A stretch of DNA of 64,000 nt, taken from positions 1-64,000 of the forward strand of contig NZ_CP012418.1 in the NCBI RefSeq assembly GCF_001708405.1, written 5' to 3'. The notes beneath the pieces were generated by a model. It did not search any database. It was given only the letters and a program-made list of their open reading frames with translations, and was not told the origin of the DNA. Position numbers and translations under genes: made by a program. Of this stretch, positions 30,770-39,253 are shown in pieces. Each line of letters starts with the position of its first letter. Position 1 is the first letter of the stretch. The stretch is from Kangiella sediminilitoris (GTDB taxonomy: Bacteria > Pseudomonadota > Gammaproteobacteria > Enterobacterales > Kangiellaceae).

Positions 30770-33112
30770 ATGAAAGAGTTATCGAAAAAGCTCTTGCTTG
30801 CATTGTCAGTGACAATATCAAGCCAAGGGATGGCCGCGGTTAGTCAGGAGCAACTTGCCGCACGGCAACTGGAGGCTTCCGATCAGGATCGCATATACAT
30901 TAGTGAACAACTGGATAACCCTTATTCGTTGTCCAATATGCAGGAAGCTTTTAGTCAGTACAATACACTGAATAAAGATTCAACATTGTCGGCGAGAACG
31001 ATTCTTCTGCCCACGCATAAGTACATCAGAATTAACCCCACAGATGAAAGCCACCTGATCATGATGAATGATTTAGATGGTGACGCCAACGGCAGCATTG
31101 TCCTTCATGATTACCCACTGGATCATGAAATTGTGAATGAGGGTGATTATTATGTTAATCCTGTCAGCGAAACCGACTTGTACCATCCTGTTTATACGGT
31201 GATACCGGTAGACTACGTAATGCCAAAGGGCCTGCCTTACGTCGTATTAGATCAGCTATATCATCCAACGGAGGAAGAGTATGAAGTCGAGACATTAGCT
31301 CTTGAAGCCGCTGGCTGGGAAAACGAAGCAGGATGCCCCGACAGTGAAATAGTCTGTTCGGAGGAAGAGATGGTAGCGCCGGAAGAACCTGAAGGCCCAC
31401 AGATATTATCAACGGCCGATAGTGCTGAGATGAAGATTGCAGGCTGGTTTGGTTCGCGTTACCGACCCACTGGATATGTCATGATCCAGAATACCGACAC
31501 CAATGCGATGGAGCCACTAAGACAGGCTAAGATCAGTATCGGTCGCGGGATCTGGTGGCGGTATACTCATACCGATGATAATGGCCGATTTGTTGCGCCA
31601 AAGCGTTATCGCGGCAAGGTACGGATTCGTGCTAAATGGAAAAGTAACATCGCAACGATCCGAAAATCATGGAATGAGATGTTAGGTATCAGGGTTTCTG
31701 ATCATCTAATGACAATAACTCGAAGTTCAAACGGTAAAACCAAAAACATTTATTTTGGTGATGACAGACTCTGGTATAAGGGAACCGTTCACAATGGCCT
31801 GGTAAAATATAATGATTTTGCAGCGGCTAACGGCATCAACCGACCTATTTCAGGAGCCAATGTATGGGTTTGGCAGAATGGTAGTGGTAGTGCATCAACC
31901 CCGATGTTCTATACACACAGACACCTTTCAACCATTTCGTCAGTAGCAGGCATAGGTCAATCGACTGCTTGGGATGTACTTATTAATCAAGTAGCGTCTT
32001 TTGCAATCAATTTACTACCGGGTCGATTACAGCCGGACATGTTGTTTACTGGGTTAAAAGATTTTAATCGTACATCAGGGAAAGTCAGTACCGACGAAAT
32101 TGAACAGGTGGTATTCCATGAATCTGCTCATTATTCACACTCGGTACAGGCAGGAGCATGGAACTGGGCAAAACTGGTTGCTTCTGAGTTGAGCAATAGC
32201 ATTGCGCATGGTGATTCCTACGTTGACGGCAGCGAACCATCTTATACAGCAGCGAAACAAATATCGTTAGCGGAAGGATGGGCAAACTTTGTAGAAGCCA
32301 AAGCAATGCTTAGTGTAAACCAGCGCTTCAGAAATGGCTGGTCTTGGCTGAGCCCGTCGACTACGCGGAGCAGAATGAATAACTTCGATATGTATACGGT
32401 GCCTATGACTCAGACAAGGACGGAATTTGACAGCTGGTTTATGCATGGAATTTTCTGGGATATCGTTGATAGTGATTACGACAACTACAGCCGATTAAGA
32501 GCCGGGACAACGGGTATACCAATATCGAATAGTTTTTCAGGTTACATCAGAGATAACTTACTATTGTCACAATCAAATGAGCTGTATCCAATATTCAGTT
32601 TATTAAAGTCGGATGTTTATACTGCCTGTGACTTTGGCCAGGACCTGGTGAGTGCTCACCCAGTAGAGGGCCCTAAAATCGAAGAGCTCTTCCACTCATA
32701 CGGATATACCTGTATCGATGGTGGTAATGGTGTGGTAAAGCCGAGTACGCCTTCAGGGTTCTATATTAGCTCATACAGTAACGGTTCAAATCATTTGGAC
32801 TGGAATGCTTCATCAGGAGCCGACTACTATCAAATCTACAGAAGTAGTGGTACATCGAGCACCGGAACATACTATTATCACTCGACCGTAAATGCTCCGA
32901 CAACAGAAAAAAGCGTCTACGTTTCAAGCAGCACCTATTTTAAAGTACGCGCGTGTAATCAGGCGGGTTGTAGTAGTTTCTCTTATCCAAGACTGGCTTA
33001 TTACCAGGACAGTTCAGAATGTCTGGACGGTGGTCTTTATAAAACCAACGAGCCAAAGAAGGGCAATAGAGAAACGCAGAAAATTGAGCCAGTACCTATC
33101 TGTCCGGTATAA
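30770..33112 (+). CDS. Secreted HEXXH metalloprotease-like protein with a fibronectin III-like domain
   Basis: The 780-aa protein has a signal peptide (cleaved about QGMA). A central region carries VVFHESAHYSHSVQAG, an HEXXH zinc motif with H450, E451 and H454, and a likely third ligand E502 in LAEGWANFVEA. That arrangement suits a gluzincin-like peptidase, but the overall sequence matches no family I can name. A region at about 240-300 resembles a carboxypeptidase regulatory-type beta domain (RQAKISIGRGIWWRYTHTDDNGRFVAPKRYRG). Residues about 675-745 look like fibronectin type III. GAGG precedes the ATG; its own promoter is likely. It borders the ECF cluster. Confidence 0.7.
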   Translation: MKELSKKLLLALSVTISSQGMAAVSQEQLAARQLEASDQDRIYISEQLDNPYSLSNMQEAFSQYNTLNKDSTLSARTILLPTHKYIRINPTDESHLIMMNDLDGDANGSIVLHDYPLDHEIVNEGDYYVNPVSETDLYHPVYTVIPVDYVMPKGLPYVVLDQLYHPTEEEYEVETLALEAAGWENEAGCPDSEIVCSEEEMVAPEEPEGPQILSTADSAEMKIAGWFGSRYRPTGYVMIQNTDTNAMEPLRQAKISIGRGIWWRYTHTDDNGRFVAPKRYRGKVRIRAKWKSNIATIRKSWNEMLGIRVSDHLMTITRSSNGKTKNIYFGDDRLWYKGTVHNGLVKYNDFAAANGINRPISGANVWVWQNGSGSASTPMFYTHRHLSTISSVAGIGQSTAWDVLINQVASFAINLLPGRLQPDMLFTGLKDFNRTSGKVSTDEIEQVVFHESAHYSHSVQAGAWNWAKLVASELSNSIAHGDSYVDGSEPSYTAAKQISLAEGWANFVEAKAMLSVNQRFRNGWSWLSPSTTRSRMNNFDMYTVPMTQTRTEFDSWFMHGIFWDIVDSDYDNYSRLRAGTTGIPISNSFSGYIRDNLLLSQSNELYPIFSLLKSDVYTACDFGQDLVSAHPVEGPKIEELFHSYGYTCIDGGNGVVKPSTPSGFYISSYSNGSNHLDWNASSGADYYQIYRSSGTSSTGTYYYHSTVNAPTTEKSVYVSSSTYFKVRACNQAGCSSFSYPRLAYYQDSSECLDGGLYKTNEPKKGNRETQKIEPVPICPV

Positions 33113-33139
33113 AAAAGAAAGATAGTAAGGTAGTAACAG

Positions 33140-33174
33140 AAAGGTAAAGTGGATAATCTGCTTTACCTTTTTTT
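33140..33174. terminator. Terminator after the metalloprotease gene
   Basis: AAAGGTAAAG (33140-33149) and CTTTACCTTT (33161-33170) form a 10-bp stem with an 11-base loop and a T run. It also lies just past the end of comM, so it may act both ways. Confidence 0.85.
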
Positions 33175-33191
33175 ATGAACAATAAATAAAG

Positions 33192-34712
33192 CTAAGGTAA
33201 CTGTGACAAGTACCGTTCCATTTTACGATAGTTCAAGGCTTCGCTAATATGCTTCTGCTCTATTGATGTCGACTGTTCAAGATCGGCAATGGTGCGACAT
33301 ACTTTTAAAATACGATGGTAAGAGCGGGCAGAAAGTTTAAAGCGATCCAAAGCTTGGGTCAGTAAGGCTTTGGCATTGTTGGATAATGCACAATGATCAT
33401 CGACTTCAGACGCTTCTAATTGACCATTTAATTTACCCTGACGTTGATGCTGGATCTGTTGCGCGGTTTCAACTTGTTGTTTTATGGCTTCGCTATTAGC
33501 CGTTCCCTTAGGATTCCCCTGTAATAATTCCTCCTGACTTAATAAAGGCACTTCAACCTGCATATCGATCCGATCGAGCAGGGGCCCGGAAACTTTTCCT
33601 AGATAACGGCGGATCTGATCGGGAGTACAGCGACAGTGTTGTTTTCGATTACCAAAATGACCGCAGGGGCAGGGATTGGTCGCCGCGAGTAATAGGAAAT
33701 CCGCCGGATACTCTGCCTGATGAGCAGCGCGAGAAATAGTCACCTTTCCGGTTTCTAAAGGCTCGCGTAGGTTATCCAGAACCTGACGAGAAAACTCCGT
33801 CAGTTCATCTAGAAACAGAACGCCCTTGTGCGCCAGAGAAATTTCTCCCGGTTTGGGCTGGCTGCCGCCACCAATCAGCGCTGGGGCTGAACAGGAATGG
33901 TGGGGTGCGCGATACTTGCGGTTAAAAAACGATAAGCTATCAAAGCCCAGATGGCTAACCGAATAAATCGACGCAGATTCCTTGGCTTCAGACTCACTCA
34001 TGGAAGAAAGAATGGTCGGCATGCGAGAGGCCAGCATGGACTTACCGGTACCGGGCGGTCCAATAAACATTAAATGGTGCTTTCCAGCAGCGGCAATGGT
34101 CATCGCGCGCTTAGCCGACTCCTGCGCAATAACATCGGACATATCAATATCAAAAGAGTGACCATTGAGATGGGTATCTGGCTGACATGCAGCGAGCGGC
34201 TGGCTTTGAGATAGAGAAGCACAAACTTCGAGTAAGTGTTCAGCAAGAAGGGCTTTGTTGGAAGGGACCAACCCAGCTTCTGAAGCATTATCTTTAGGGA
34301 CGATTAATGTTCGGTTAGCCTCGGTGCAGGACAAAGCCACAGGCAAGGTGCCTTTAACGGGGCGCAGCTCGCCCGTCAGAGCTAGCTCGCCGATAAATTC
34401 ATACTGAGACAACTTATCTGAAGGTATCTGCTCTGAAGCTGCCAGAATGCCCAGCGCGATAGGCAGATCAAACCGTCCTCCATCTTTAGGAAGATCAGCG
34501 GGAGCCAGGTTAATAGTGATTCGTCTGGCCGGAAACTCGAAGTTGGAATTAATGATGGCACTACGAACCCGATCCTTACTTTCCTTAACTGCCGCTTCCG
34601 GCAGACCCACAATATTAAGGCTGGGAAGACCGTGCGATAAATGAACCTCAACCGTAACCAGCGGCGCTTCGATTCCCATTCCAGCGCGCGAATAAACAAT
34701 AGCGAGTGACAT
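33192..34712 (-). CDS. comM: YifB/ComM family Mg-chelatase-like AAA+ ATPase
   Basis: ComM is a hexameric helicase that promotes branch migration during natural transformation. The 506-aa protein has the N-terminal Lon-type S5-like domain (MSLAIVYSRAGMGIEAP, INLAPADLPKDGGRFDLPIALGIL), Walker A GPPGTGKSMLA, Walker B VLFLDELTEF, the zinc-binding CPCGHFGNRKQHCRC and the C-terminal chelatase domain (LSARSYHRILKVCRTIADLE). It is complete and transcribed leftward. The integron integrase remnant lies immediately upstream, so the integron is inserted next to comM. Confidence 0.93.
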   Translation of the reverse strand: MSLAIVYSRAGMGIEAPLVTVEVHLSHGLPSLNIVGLPEAAVKESKDRVRSAIINSNFEFPARRITINLAPADLPKDGGRFDLPIALGILAASEQIPSDKLSQYEFIGELALTGELRPVKGTLPVALSCTEANRTLIVPKDNASEAGLVPSNKALLAEHLLEVCASLSQSQPLAACQPDTHLNGHSFDIDMSDVIAQESAKRAMTIAAAGKHHLMFIGPPGTGKSMLASRMPTILSSMSESEAKESASIYSVSHLGFDSLSFFNRKYRAPHHSCSAPALIGGGSQPKPGEISLAHKGVLFLDELTEFSRQVLDNLREPLETGKVTISRAAHQAEYPADFLLLAATNPCPCGHFGNRKQHCRCTPDQIRRYLGKVSGPLLDRIDMQVEVPLLSQEELLQGNPKGTANSEAIKQQVETAQQIQHQRQGKLNGQLEASEVDDHCALSNNAKALLTQALDRFKLSARSYHRILKVCRTIADLEQSTSIEQKHISEALNYRKMERYLSQLP

Positions 34713-34729
34713 AAATATCCTTATTAAAT

Positions 34730-35101
34730 TTATAAATTATCAAGAGGGCTTTTAACTGCATTAGCCCCTTTGTTCATAACGTGAGTGTAAGACGTACATG
34801 GATGTGCGAGTGTCTTGGGAAGACAGGAGTCTGGAAAGACGCGTTGAGTAGTCTCAACATTTTTATGGCCAAGAAGTTCTTGAACAGTTCAAATATCGTA
34901 ACCATTTTCTAATATGTGTGTAGCGAAAGAATAGCGAAAGGCATGCACTGACATCCTTAGCAGATAAGTTCTGTGGGTGTTCCAGTTGATGAAAGCGAAA
35001 AAGTCTTTTATCCGGTAAAGATAACTCTTCTCCGTTTGAAAGCTATAATGATTAGCTCTCATGATATTCCTAATGGAATGTATAAAAGGTGATTTTCCCA
35101 T
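34730..35101 (-). pseudogene. Decayed integron integrase (IntI-like)
   Basis: A leftward remnant starts MGKSPFIHSIRNIMRANHYS then FQTEKSYLYRIKDFFAF, as in IntI integrases. It then jumps straight to VHAFRYSFATHILENGYDI, so roughly 170 central residues are missing. A TGA stop replaces the Arg codon of the family motif IRTVQ. After it the frame continues [14 protein letters not shown], an unrelated segment of about 18 codons, and [19 protein letters not shown], a typical IntI C terminus. Three separate lesions (deletion, nonsense, insertion) make it non-functional. Its position and direction, facing away from a rightward cassette array, are those of an integron integrase. Confidence 0.85.
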
Positions 35102-35339
35102 GGCAAGTTCCGTTTGCTCGAAAAAAACTAGTGTAAACAAAAAGTTGAACTCACCCTATAGTAATGTACTATAAAGCTTGTAGGAGATCGGAGCTAAAAA
35201 ACTACAAAGAAATCGCAAGAGGATACGTCAATCAAGTAGGTTCGGTTTATAGGGGTATTTCAGAGCAAATGGAACATCAAAAAACAAAGTCAATAAATTC
35301 AATAGGATACGAGCGATGCGCCGTATTCTTATGTTAGTG
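35102..35339 (+). promoter_or_regulatory. attI-like region and first cassette junction
   Basis: No gene is seen between the intI remnant and the first cassette. GTTAGTG at 35333-35339 is the likely recombination junction before the first cassette, resembling the GTTRRRY core. A possible cassette promoter has -35 TTGAAC at about 35144 and an AT-rich -10 around TATAAA, but the spacing (19) is long, so this is weak. Confidence 0.45.
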
Positions 35340-35352
35340 GCGAAGGAGAGCT

Positions 35353-35748
35353 ATGAATCAGGCGATCCATTTCAAAACATCGATGTTTGATGTCTCAAAG
35401 GAAAAGGAGAATCCCATAAACCCGATATATGGGCTCTCACTTCTGGAATGGTTGAGGAAAAAGCTCGAAGGCAGGATAGATATTACGGAGCCGGATGCAG
35501 AGGATTGGGGCTGGTTTAGTGAGCTTGAATATGAAGGCAACAATTACCTGATCGGAGCATGTGCGTTTTTTGAAAAAGGTGACGATTCGACATCAGAAAT
35601 CGAGTGGGTCTTTCAGGTCCATAAACACCGTAACCTGAAAGAGAAGTTGTTTGGTCAAAACAAGATGACTGATTCCGACGGTTGCTTTCTATTTTTCAAA
35701 GGGCTTTTTGACCAGGAGCCAGGAATCAAAGAGGTGGGGGTTGCCTAA
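35353..35748 (+). CDS. Integron cassette 1: hypothetical protein
   Basis: The 131-aa soluble protein has no signal peptide and no family I can name. Notable are WLRKKLEGRIDITEPDAEDWGWFSELEYEGNNYLIG and many acidic and aromatic residues. GAAGGAG precedes the ATG by 6 bases. It is bounded by the attI junction on the left and attC1 on the right. Proteins of this look are common in marine integron cassettes. Function unknown. Confidence 0.7.
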   Translation: MNQAIHFKTSMFDVSKEKENPINPIYGLSLLEWLRKKLEGRIDITEPDAEDWGWFSELEYEGNNYLIGACAFFEKGDDSTSEIEWVFQVHKHRNLKEKLFGQNKMTDSDGCFLFFKGLFDQEPGIKEVGVA

Positions 35749-35750
35749 GC

Positions 35751-35841
35751 CACTAACAAGGCAGTCAACCGGACGCCAAAAGCGTGGCGCTTTTGGTTCC
35801 CTCTGCTGGCGCTTCGGCGCCGGTTACCGCAAGCGTTAGGT
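35751..35841 (+). repeat. attC site 1
   Basis: It starts CACTAAC and ends with core GTTAGGT (35835-35841). The interior holds nested GC-rich palindromes, including CCAAAAGC-GTG-GCGCTTTTGG-type pairing and GGCGC-TTC-GGCGCC. Length is 91 bp. Confidence 0.75.
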
Positions 35842-35849
35842 GAGAACGG

Positions 35850-36281
35850 ATGAAGCTATCTGAGATGCCTATCGAAAAGCTCAAAGAGACGCCCTGGTTT
35901 CACAATGTTGATCCAGATAAATTGCGCTCGTTTGAGGATCATGCCGCTTGGTTAGAGGCAATTCTCCATAACCCATGTAATGTTTGGGAAGAAGATGGTG
36001 AAATGTTTCTCATCGAGATCAAACAGCTCGTCACGCGGGTGAATGGTCTGAAAATAGAGGTTTACTCCAACGAACACCCGCCACCTCATTTTCATGTGAA
36101 ATCCCCAAACGTTGATGCAAGCTTTGACATCGAGAGCTGCACTTTTTTGCAGGGGCAGGTTGATAGTAGGGACAAAAAGAAAATTGAGTTTTGGCATAGA
36201 AAGGCCAAGCCGTTGCTGGTTGAGGCTTGGAACTCAACGAGACCGACGGACTGCACGGTGGGCCTGTACAAAGGCACCTAA
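35850..36281 (+). CDS. Integron cassette 2: DUF4160-like protein
   Basis: This 143-aa cytoplasmic protein contains VNGLKIEVYSNEHPPPHFHV and DIESCTFLQGQV, which match the DUF4160 family (HxPPHFHV motif), often found in cassettes and toxin-antitoxin-like settings. The N-terminal half (MKLSEMPIEKLKETPWF) seems to be a separate segment. The start lies 9 bases after attC1, with weak AACGG spacing, and the last codon runs into attC2. Molecular role unknown. Confidence 0.72.
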   Translation: MKLSEMPIEKLKETPWFHNVDPDKLRSFEDHAAWLEAILHNPCNVWEEDGEMFLIEIKQLVTRVNGLKIEVYSNEHPPPHFHVKSPNVDASFDIESCTFLQGQVDSRDKKKIEFWHRKAKPLLVEAWNSTRPTDCTVGLYKGT

Positions 36282-36360
36282 CCAGTCATTCCAGTTCGTT
36301 ACGGCCCTAAAGGGCCTCCACCGGACGGCTTTCAGCCGCCGCTGAACATTGGCGTTAACC
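36276..36360 (+). repeat. attC site 2
   Basis: ACCTAAC (36276-36282) at the left and GTTAACC (36354-36360) at the right flank an 85-bp imperfect palindrome with internal hairpins GGCCC-TAAA-GGGCC and CGGC-TTTCA-GCCG. Confidence 0.8.
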
Positions 36361-36375
36361 CATTTGGAGAGAGAG

Positions 36376-36933
36376 TTGAGATCAATACTGATCATAATTT
36401 TAATGTGTATGTCTGTGGCGCGTGTGTCTGCAGAGGATTTCAATCCCAATAAATATGTGGCGGAAGGCGCCGTCATGCTCTTTTGGAATGCGTGCGTAAA
36501 ATTTTATCCAAAGGAAGATAAATTCAATAACTGGATAGATAAAAACGATTTCGACGTGGTTCCAAACTCAATGGCAGGGAGCTTTGCCAGAGGGCCGGAT
36601 AGCAGAGTGTATTCTGTCAATAACAGTGGCGTGCGTTACCTCTTAGTGGCAGAGCCAAGCGGACTATGTAGCGTGTTCGTCAAAGACGTTAATCAGGATT
36701 TTGCCAGCCAAGCCTTCTCACGGTGGCAGAACGCATTTAAAGAGAAAGGTTGGGTTCATTTCGACAATGTAGAAACTCAAACCAAAGAAAAAGGCCAGCT
36801 AACCACTACTCACTATCAATATACATCTTCAGGCCAAGAGGTAATGACTGTAGTGGTTTCAAAAGCACAACCAGGCCTGGGAAGTTTTCAGCTAGCTATG
36901 AGCGCAAGCTACGAACCGGGGGTTAACCAGTAG
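36376..36933 (+). CDS. Integron cassette 3: exported hypothetical protein
   Basis: I place the start at TTG 36376 because GGAGAGAG precedes it and the product then begins with a clean signal peptide, MRSILIIILMCMSVARVSA (cleaved about residue 19). The 185-aa protein has a possible NMCW-like pattern (EGAVMLFWNACVKFYP, GLCSVFVKDVN) and a beta-rich C terminus. I do not recognise the family. The stop runs into attC3. Export to the periplasm is likely. Confidence 0.65.
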   Translation: MRSILIIILMCMSVARVSAEDFNPNKYVAEGAVMLFWNACVKFYPKEDKFNNWIDKNDFDVVPNSMAGSFARGPDSRVYSVNNSGVRYLLVAEPSGLCSVFVKDVNQDFASQAFSRWQNAFKEKGWVHFDNVETQTKEKGQLTTTHYQYTSSGQEVMTVVVSKAQPGLGSFQLAMSASYEPGVNQ

Positions 36934-36998
36934 CGCAAGCGGACCGCTTTTCCGGCGCGGTTGCGCCTCCAAATCGGCCGGTTCGCATGGCGTTAAAG
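36921..36998 (+). repeat. attC site 3
   Basis: It runs from GGTTAAC (36921-36927) to core GTTAAAG (36992-36998). The interior has GCGCAAGCGG and matching GC-rich inverted segments. Length is 78 bp. Confidence 0.7.
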
Positions 36999-37005
36999 GG
37001 ATGCC

Positions 37006-37461
37006 ATGACTACGACAGACAAAGAAAAACCGAATCGGGAATCGTCTAACCGATGGCAAGGCAGAACTATTGAGCAGTTTGGCTATGCATTAAACTTAAT
37101 TGTGGGGCTTGCGGTCGCAGCAATTGGCTTCGAGCTTTCTTTGATGCTGAAAGATAACTTTCAGAGTTCAGGTTGGCAAAACTGCTTGTTTAGCATATCA
37201 CTTTTTTCGCTCATTATATCTGTTGCGCTTGGCCTTTTTTGTATTGTAAATCGTTTACGAGATTTCCGTATTACAGCAAAGGTCGCGAGAAAACGAGAAG
37301 ATGGTGCGTCAGAATTGGAGTTGCAACCGCTCCGAATAATTGCGAATACGTTAGGGGAGAGAGCTTGGTTGTTGTTTTGGTGGGTAATATCATCATTTGG
37401 AATCGGCTTACTTTTATTGTGTATCTCAATTGGCGCAAGTGTCCTTAAAGTAGTTACATGA
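37006..37461 (+). CDS. Integron cassette 4: two-helix membrane protein
   Basis: The 151-aa protein has three probable hydrophobic helices: about 26-45, 57-77 and 121-145 (LLFWWVISSFGIGLLLLCIS). A charged loop (RITAKVARKREDGASELE) sits between the second and third. No family recognised. The ATG lies 8 bases after attC3 with no strong ribosome binding site. Codon use is like the rest of the array. Confidence 0.62.
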   Translation: MTTTDKEKPNRESSNRWQGRTIEQFGYALNLIVGLAVAAIGFELSLMLKDNFQSSGWQNCLFSISLFSLIISVALGLFCIVNRLRDFRITAKVARKREDGASELELQPLRIIANTLGERAWLLFWWVISSFGIGLLLLCISIGASVLKVVT

Positions 37462-37465
37462 AAGC

Positions 37466-37543
37466 TTTTAACAAAGCCATTAACTTGGCACCCTACGGTC
37501 GCCGGACGCTCGTAAACTCGCGCCGTTTATGGCGACGTTAAGT
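37466..37543 (+). repeat. attC site 4
   Basis: It starts TTTTAAC at the left and ends with core GTTAAGT (37537-37543), about 78 bp, with an internal GC-rich palindrome. A second TTAAC at 37480-37484 makes the exact left limit uncertain. Confidence 0.65.
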
Positions 37544-37553
37544 GTCTTTAGAG

Positions 37554-37790
37554 ATGGAATTCAATCAATACGACGTAGTTAAAGTTCTAGAGATCCACAA
37601 TCCTGAAAAGTTAAAGGGTTGTGGCTCTGGCATAGGCTATAGCTCCCCAAAAATTGGAGATATAGGCACTATCGTAGAAATATATACTGACCCATTCTTG
37701 GGCTACGATATTGAGTGTAGTGACGAGCAAGGTATTACAAAGTGGCTAACTACTTTTCAGCCATCAGAAATTAAAATGGAATTAGTTTGA
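37554..37790 (+). CDS. Integron cassette 5: DUF4926-like small protein
   Basis: This is 78 aa from ATG 37554; an in-frame GTG at 37542 lies inside attC4 and is less likely. The sequence FNQYDVVKVLEIHNPEKLK, IGDIGTIVEIYTDPFLGYDIEC and TTFQPSEIK resembles DUF4926, a small beta-barrel protein common in cassettes and near toxin genes. The gene is followed within about 10 bases by attC5. Function unknown. Confidence 0.6.
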   Translation: MEFNQYDVVKVLEIHNPEKLKGCGSGIGYSSPKIGDIGTIVEIYTDPFLGYDIECSDEQGITKWLTTFQPSEIKMELV

Positions 37791-37799
37791 ACAAACAAC

Positions 37800-37872
37800 A
37801 CTTAACAAGCAAAGGCAACATCGCCCTTCGGGCTGGACGCGCTAACGCGCGCCGCTGCTTTGGGCGTTATAC
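37800..37872 (+). repeat. attC site 5
   Basis: This is the most canonical of the set: ACTTAAC-AAGCAAAGGCA on the left and GCTTTGGGC-GTTATAC on the right (core 37866-37872), 73 bp, with hairpins GCCC-TTC-GGGC and GCGC-TAAC-GCGC inside. Confidence 0.85.
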
Positions 37873-37884
37873 ATATAAAGAGAA

Positions 37885-38289
37885 ATGAGTGACGTAATAA
37901 TTTTCAAGCTTAGAGAAGAGCCAGGATTCTTCGACGCAAGTGAGTGTTCGGATCAGGATATGTGCAATGTTCCAGAAGAAACAATATGCTTATGTCTTGA
38001 GAATGCTCTGGTAACAGATGTAGGTATTTCTCAGCTCCCGCATTTAGCGAAGCTCAGATGTATTGACCTAGATTCAACAAGAATTACAGATAATTCAATG
38101 GAGAAAATTGCAACTTTTACATCTCTAGAGGAAGTCTGGATAGAAGACACAGATATTACAGATGAAGGATTCAAGAAACTGGCAGAATTACCAAAATTGA
38201 AATATGTGTCATTGTGGGATACGAATATATCAGATGAGGCGTTTGAGTACGTAATGGAAAGAGTGCCTAATTTAAAATATGAAGGTTAA
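37885..38289 (+). CDS. Integron cassette 6: leucine-rich-repeat protein
   Basis: The 134-aa soluble protein has at least three LRR units of about 24 residues: LAKLRCIDLDSTRITDNSME, TSLEEVWIEDTDITDEGFKK and PKLKYVSLWDTNISDEAFEY. This is the GALA/RI-like pattern used for protein binding. The N-terminal 30 residues are acidic with several Cys. It lies 13 bases after attC5. No attC follows it; instead a palindromic element is found. Confidence 0.72.
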   Translation: MSDVIIFKLREEPGFFDASECSDQDMCNVPEETICLCLENALVTDVGISQLPHLAKLRCIDLDSTRITDNSMEKIATFTSLEEVWIEDTDITDEGFKKLAELPKLKYVSLWDTNISDEAFEYVMERVPNLKYEG

Positions 38290-38644
38290 TTGAAATAAAT
38301 GGAGTCAAAGTATAATTATCACTCTTAGTGAGGAGAGTAGGTTTCAGCAGAAATAAATTATACTTTGCCCCCAATTATTAGACCCTGTCTACTCACGCAC
38401 AAACACGCTTAAATTAACTATAAAAAATTAAGGTGAACAGGCTACTAAAATTAAGATCGCTTTTCTTTTCCTAGCCTCATGGTTTTGTTAGTATCGCCTA
38501 GAACAAATAAGACATTAGTGTCCGATTTGTTTGGTATTAGTAGTAAAAACGGATAAGAAAATTAATAACTTAAAAGCATAAGGTTATCGGTGATATCCGG
38601 GATATATAATATTAAATAAAAATTTAAATACTGAAGAGGGAAGA
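38290..38644. other. Intergenic stretch with a 12-bp inverted repeat
   Basis: I see no gene in these 355 bases. CAAAGTATAATT (38306-38317) is repeated inverted as AATTATACTTTG (38356-38367) with 38 bases between, an arrangement like a small MITE or REP-type element. The remainder is AT-rich, with no clear attC. It may have replaced the attC of the preceding cassette. Confidence 0.5.
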
Positions 38645-39196
38645 ATGAATAAAAAACTAAGTGAAGAGCTCAAAGATGTTGAAGATATAGACCTTGATAA
38701 ACCAAGTTTTGAGGAACTTTGTAAGAAAAATCATCCTGGGCAGTGGAAGACTTTAACAGCGTTAATGTGGTTGATATTTGTTGGATTTGTGTCTGTGTCC
38801 ATTTTTAACAATTATATGAATTCCAGCGATGCTAAAAGCATAATTGCTAATAACAGCGAGGTTGTTGCCAGCGTTATCGATACCAATCAAATTCTTGAAG
38901 ACGGAAAATATACAGATTACTCTGTTGACTTAGAACTGATGGTAGATGGAGCCAGGAAAACACTAAACTTGGAGATTCCAGAAGATACTTTTGAGGAAAA
39001 TTATAAGGGGGCTGAGGAGCTTAAAATCATCTACTCTGGTCCCGAAGAGTACAACCTCAAAAGCTACTATGAGCGTAAATCAAATATGTTTTCAAATTGG
39101 ATCAGCATTCTCTTTGGATATATTATCGTTTTTGTTTTGCTTTTTATTGGCCGTCATTACTCACTTAAAATGTTATGTGGTAAAGAAGGTGTGTAA
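38645..39196 (+). CDS. DUF3592-like two-helix membrane protein
   Basis: The 183-aa protein has an acidic N terminus, a helix at about 40-58 (LMWLIFVGFVSVSIF), an extracytoplasmic beta domain with SEVVASVIDTNQILEDGKYT and DYSVDLELMVDG, then a helix at about 153-171 (ISILFGYIIVFVLLFIG). This resembles DUF3592 membrane proteins. GAAGAGGGAAG precedes the ATG. No neighbours in an obvious pathway. The gene runs in the same direction as the cassettes. Confidence 0.6.
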   Translation: MNKKLSEELKDVEDIDLDKPSFEELCKKNHPGQWKTLTALMWLIFVGFVSVSIFNNYMNSSDAKSIIANNSEVVASVIDTNQILEDGKYTDYSVDLELMVDGARKTLNLEIPEDTFEENYKGAEELKIIYSGPEEYNLKSYYERKSNMFSNWISILFGYIIVFVLLFIGRHYSLKMLCGKEGV

Positions 39197-39253
39197 GTGG
39201 TTTCAAGGGCAGCAAAAGGACGTACCTGAAGGTGCGCCCTTTCTGGCGTCATT

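Noticed and set aside
34889-35140. Intact 83-codon recombinase gene
   Set aside because: The frame joins the two ends of an integrase across a large deletion and ends at a nonsense codon, so it is a pseudogene.
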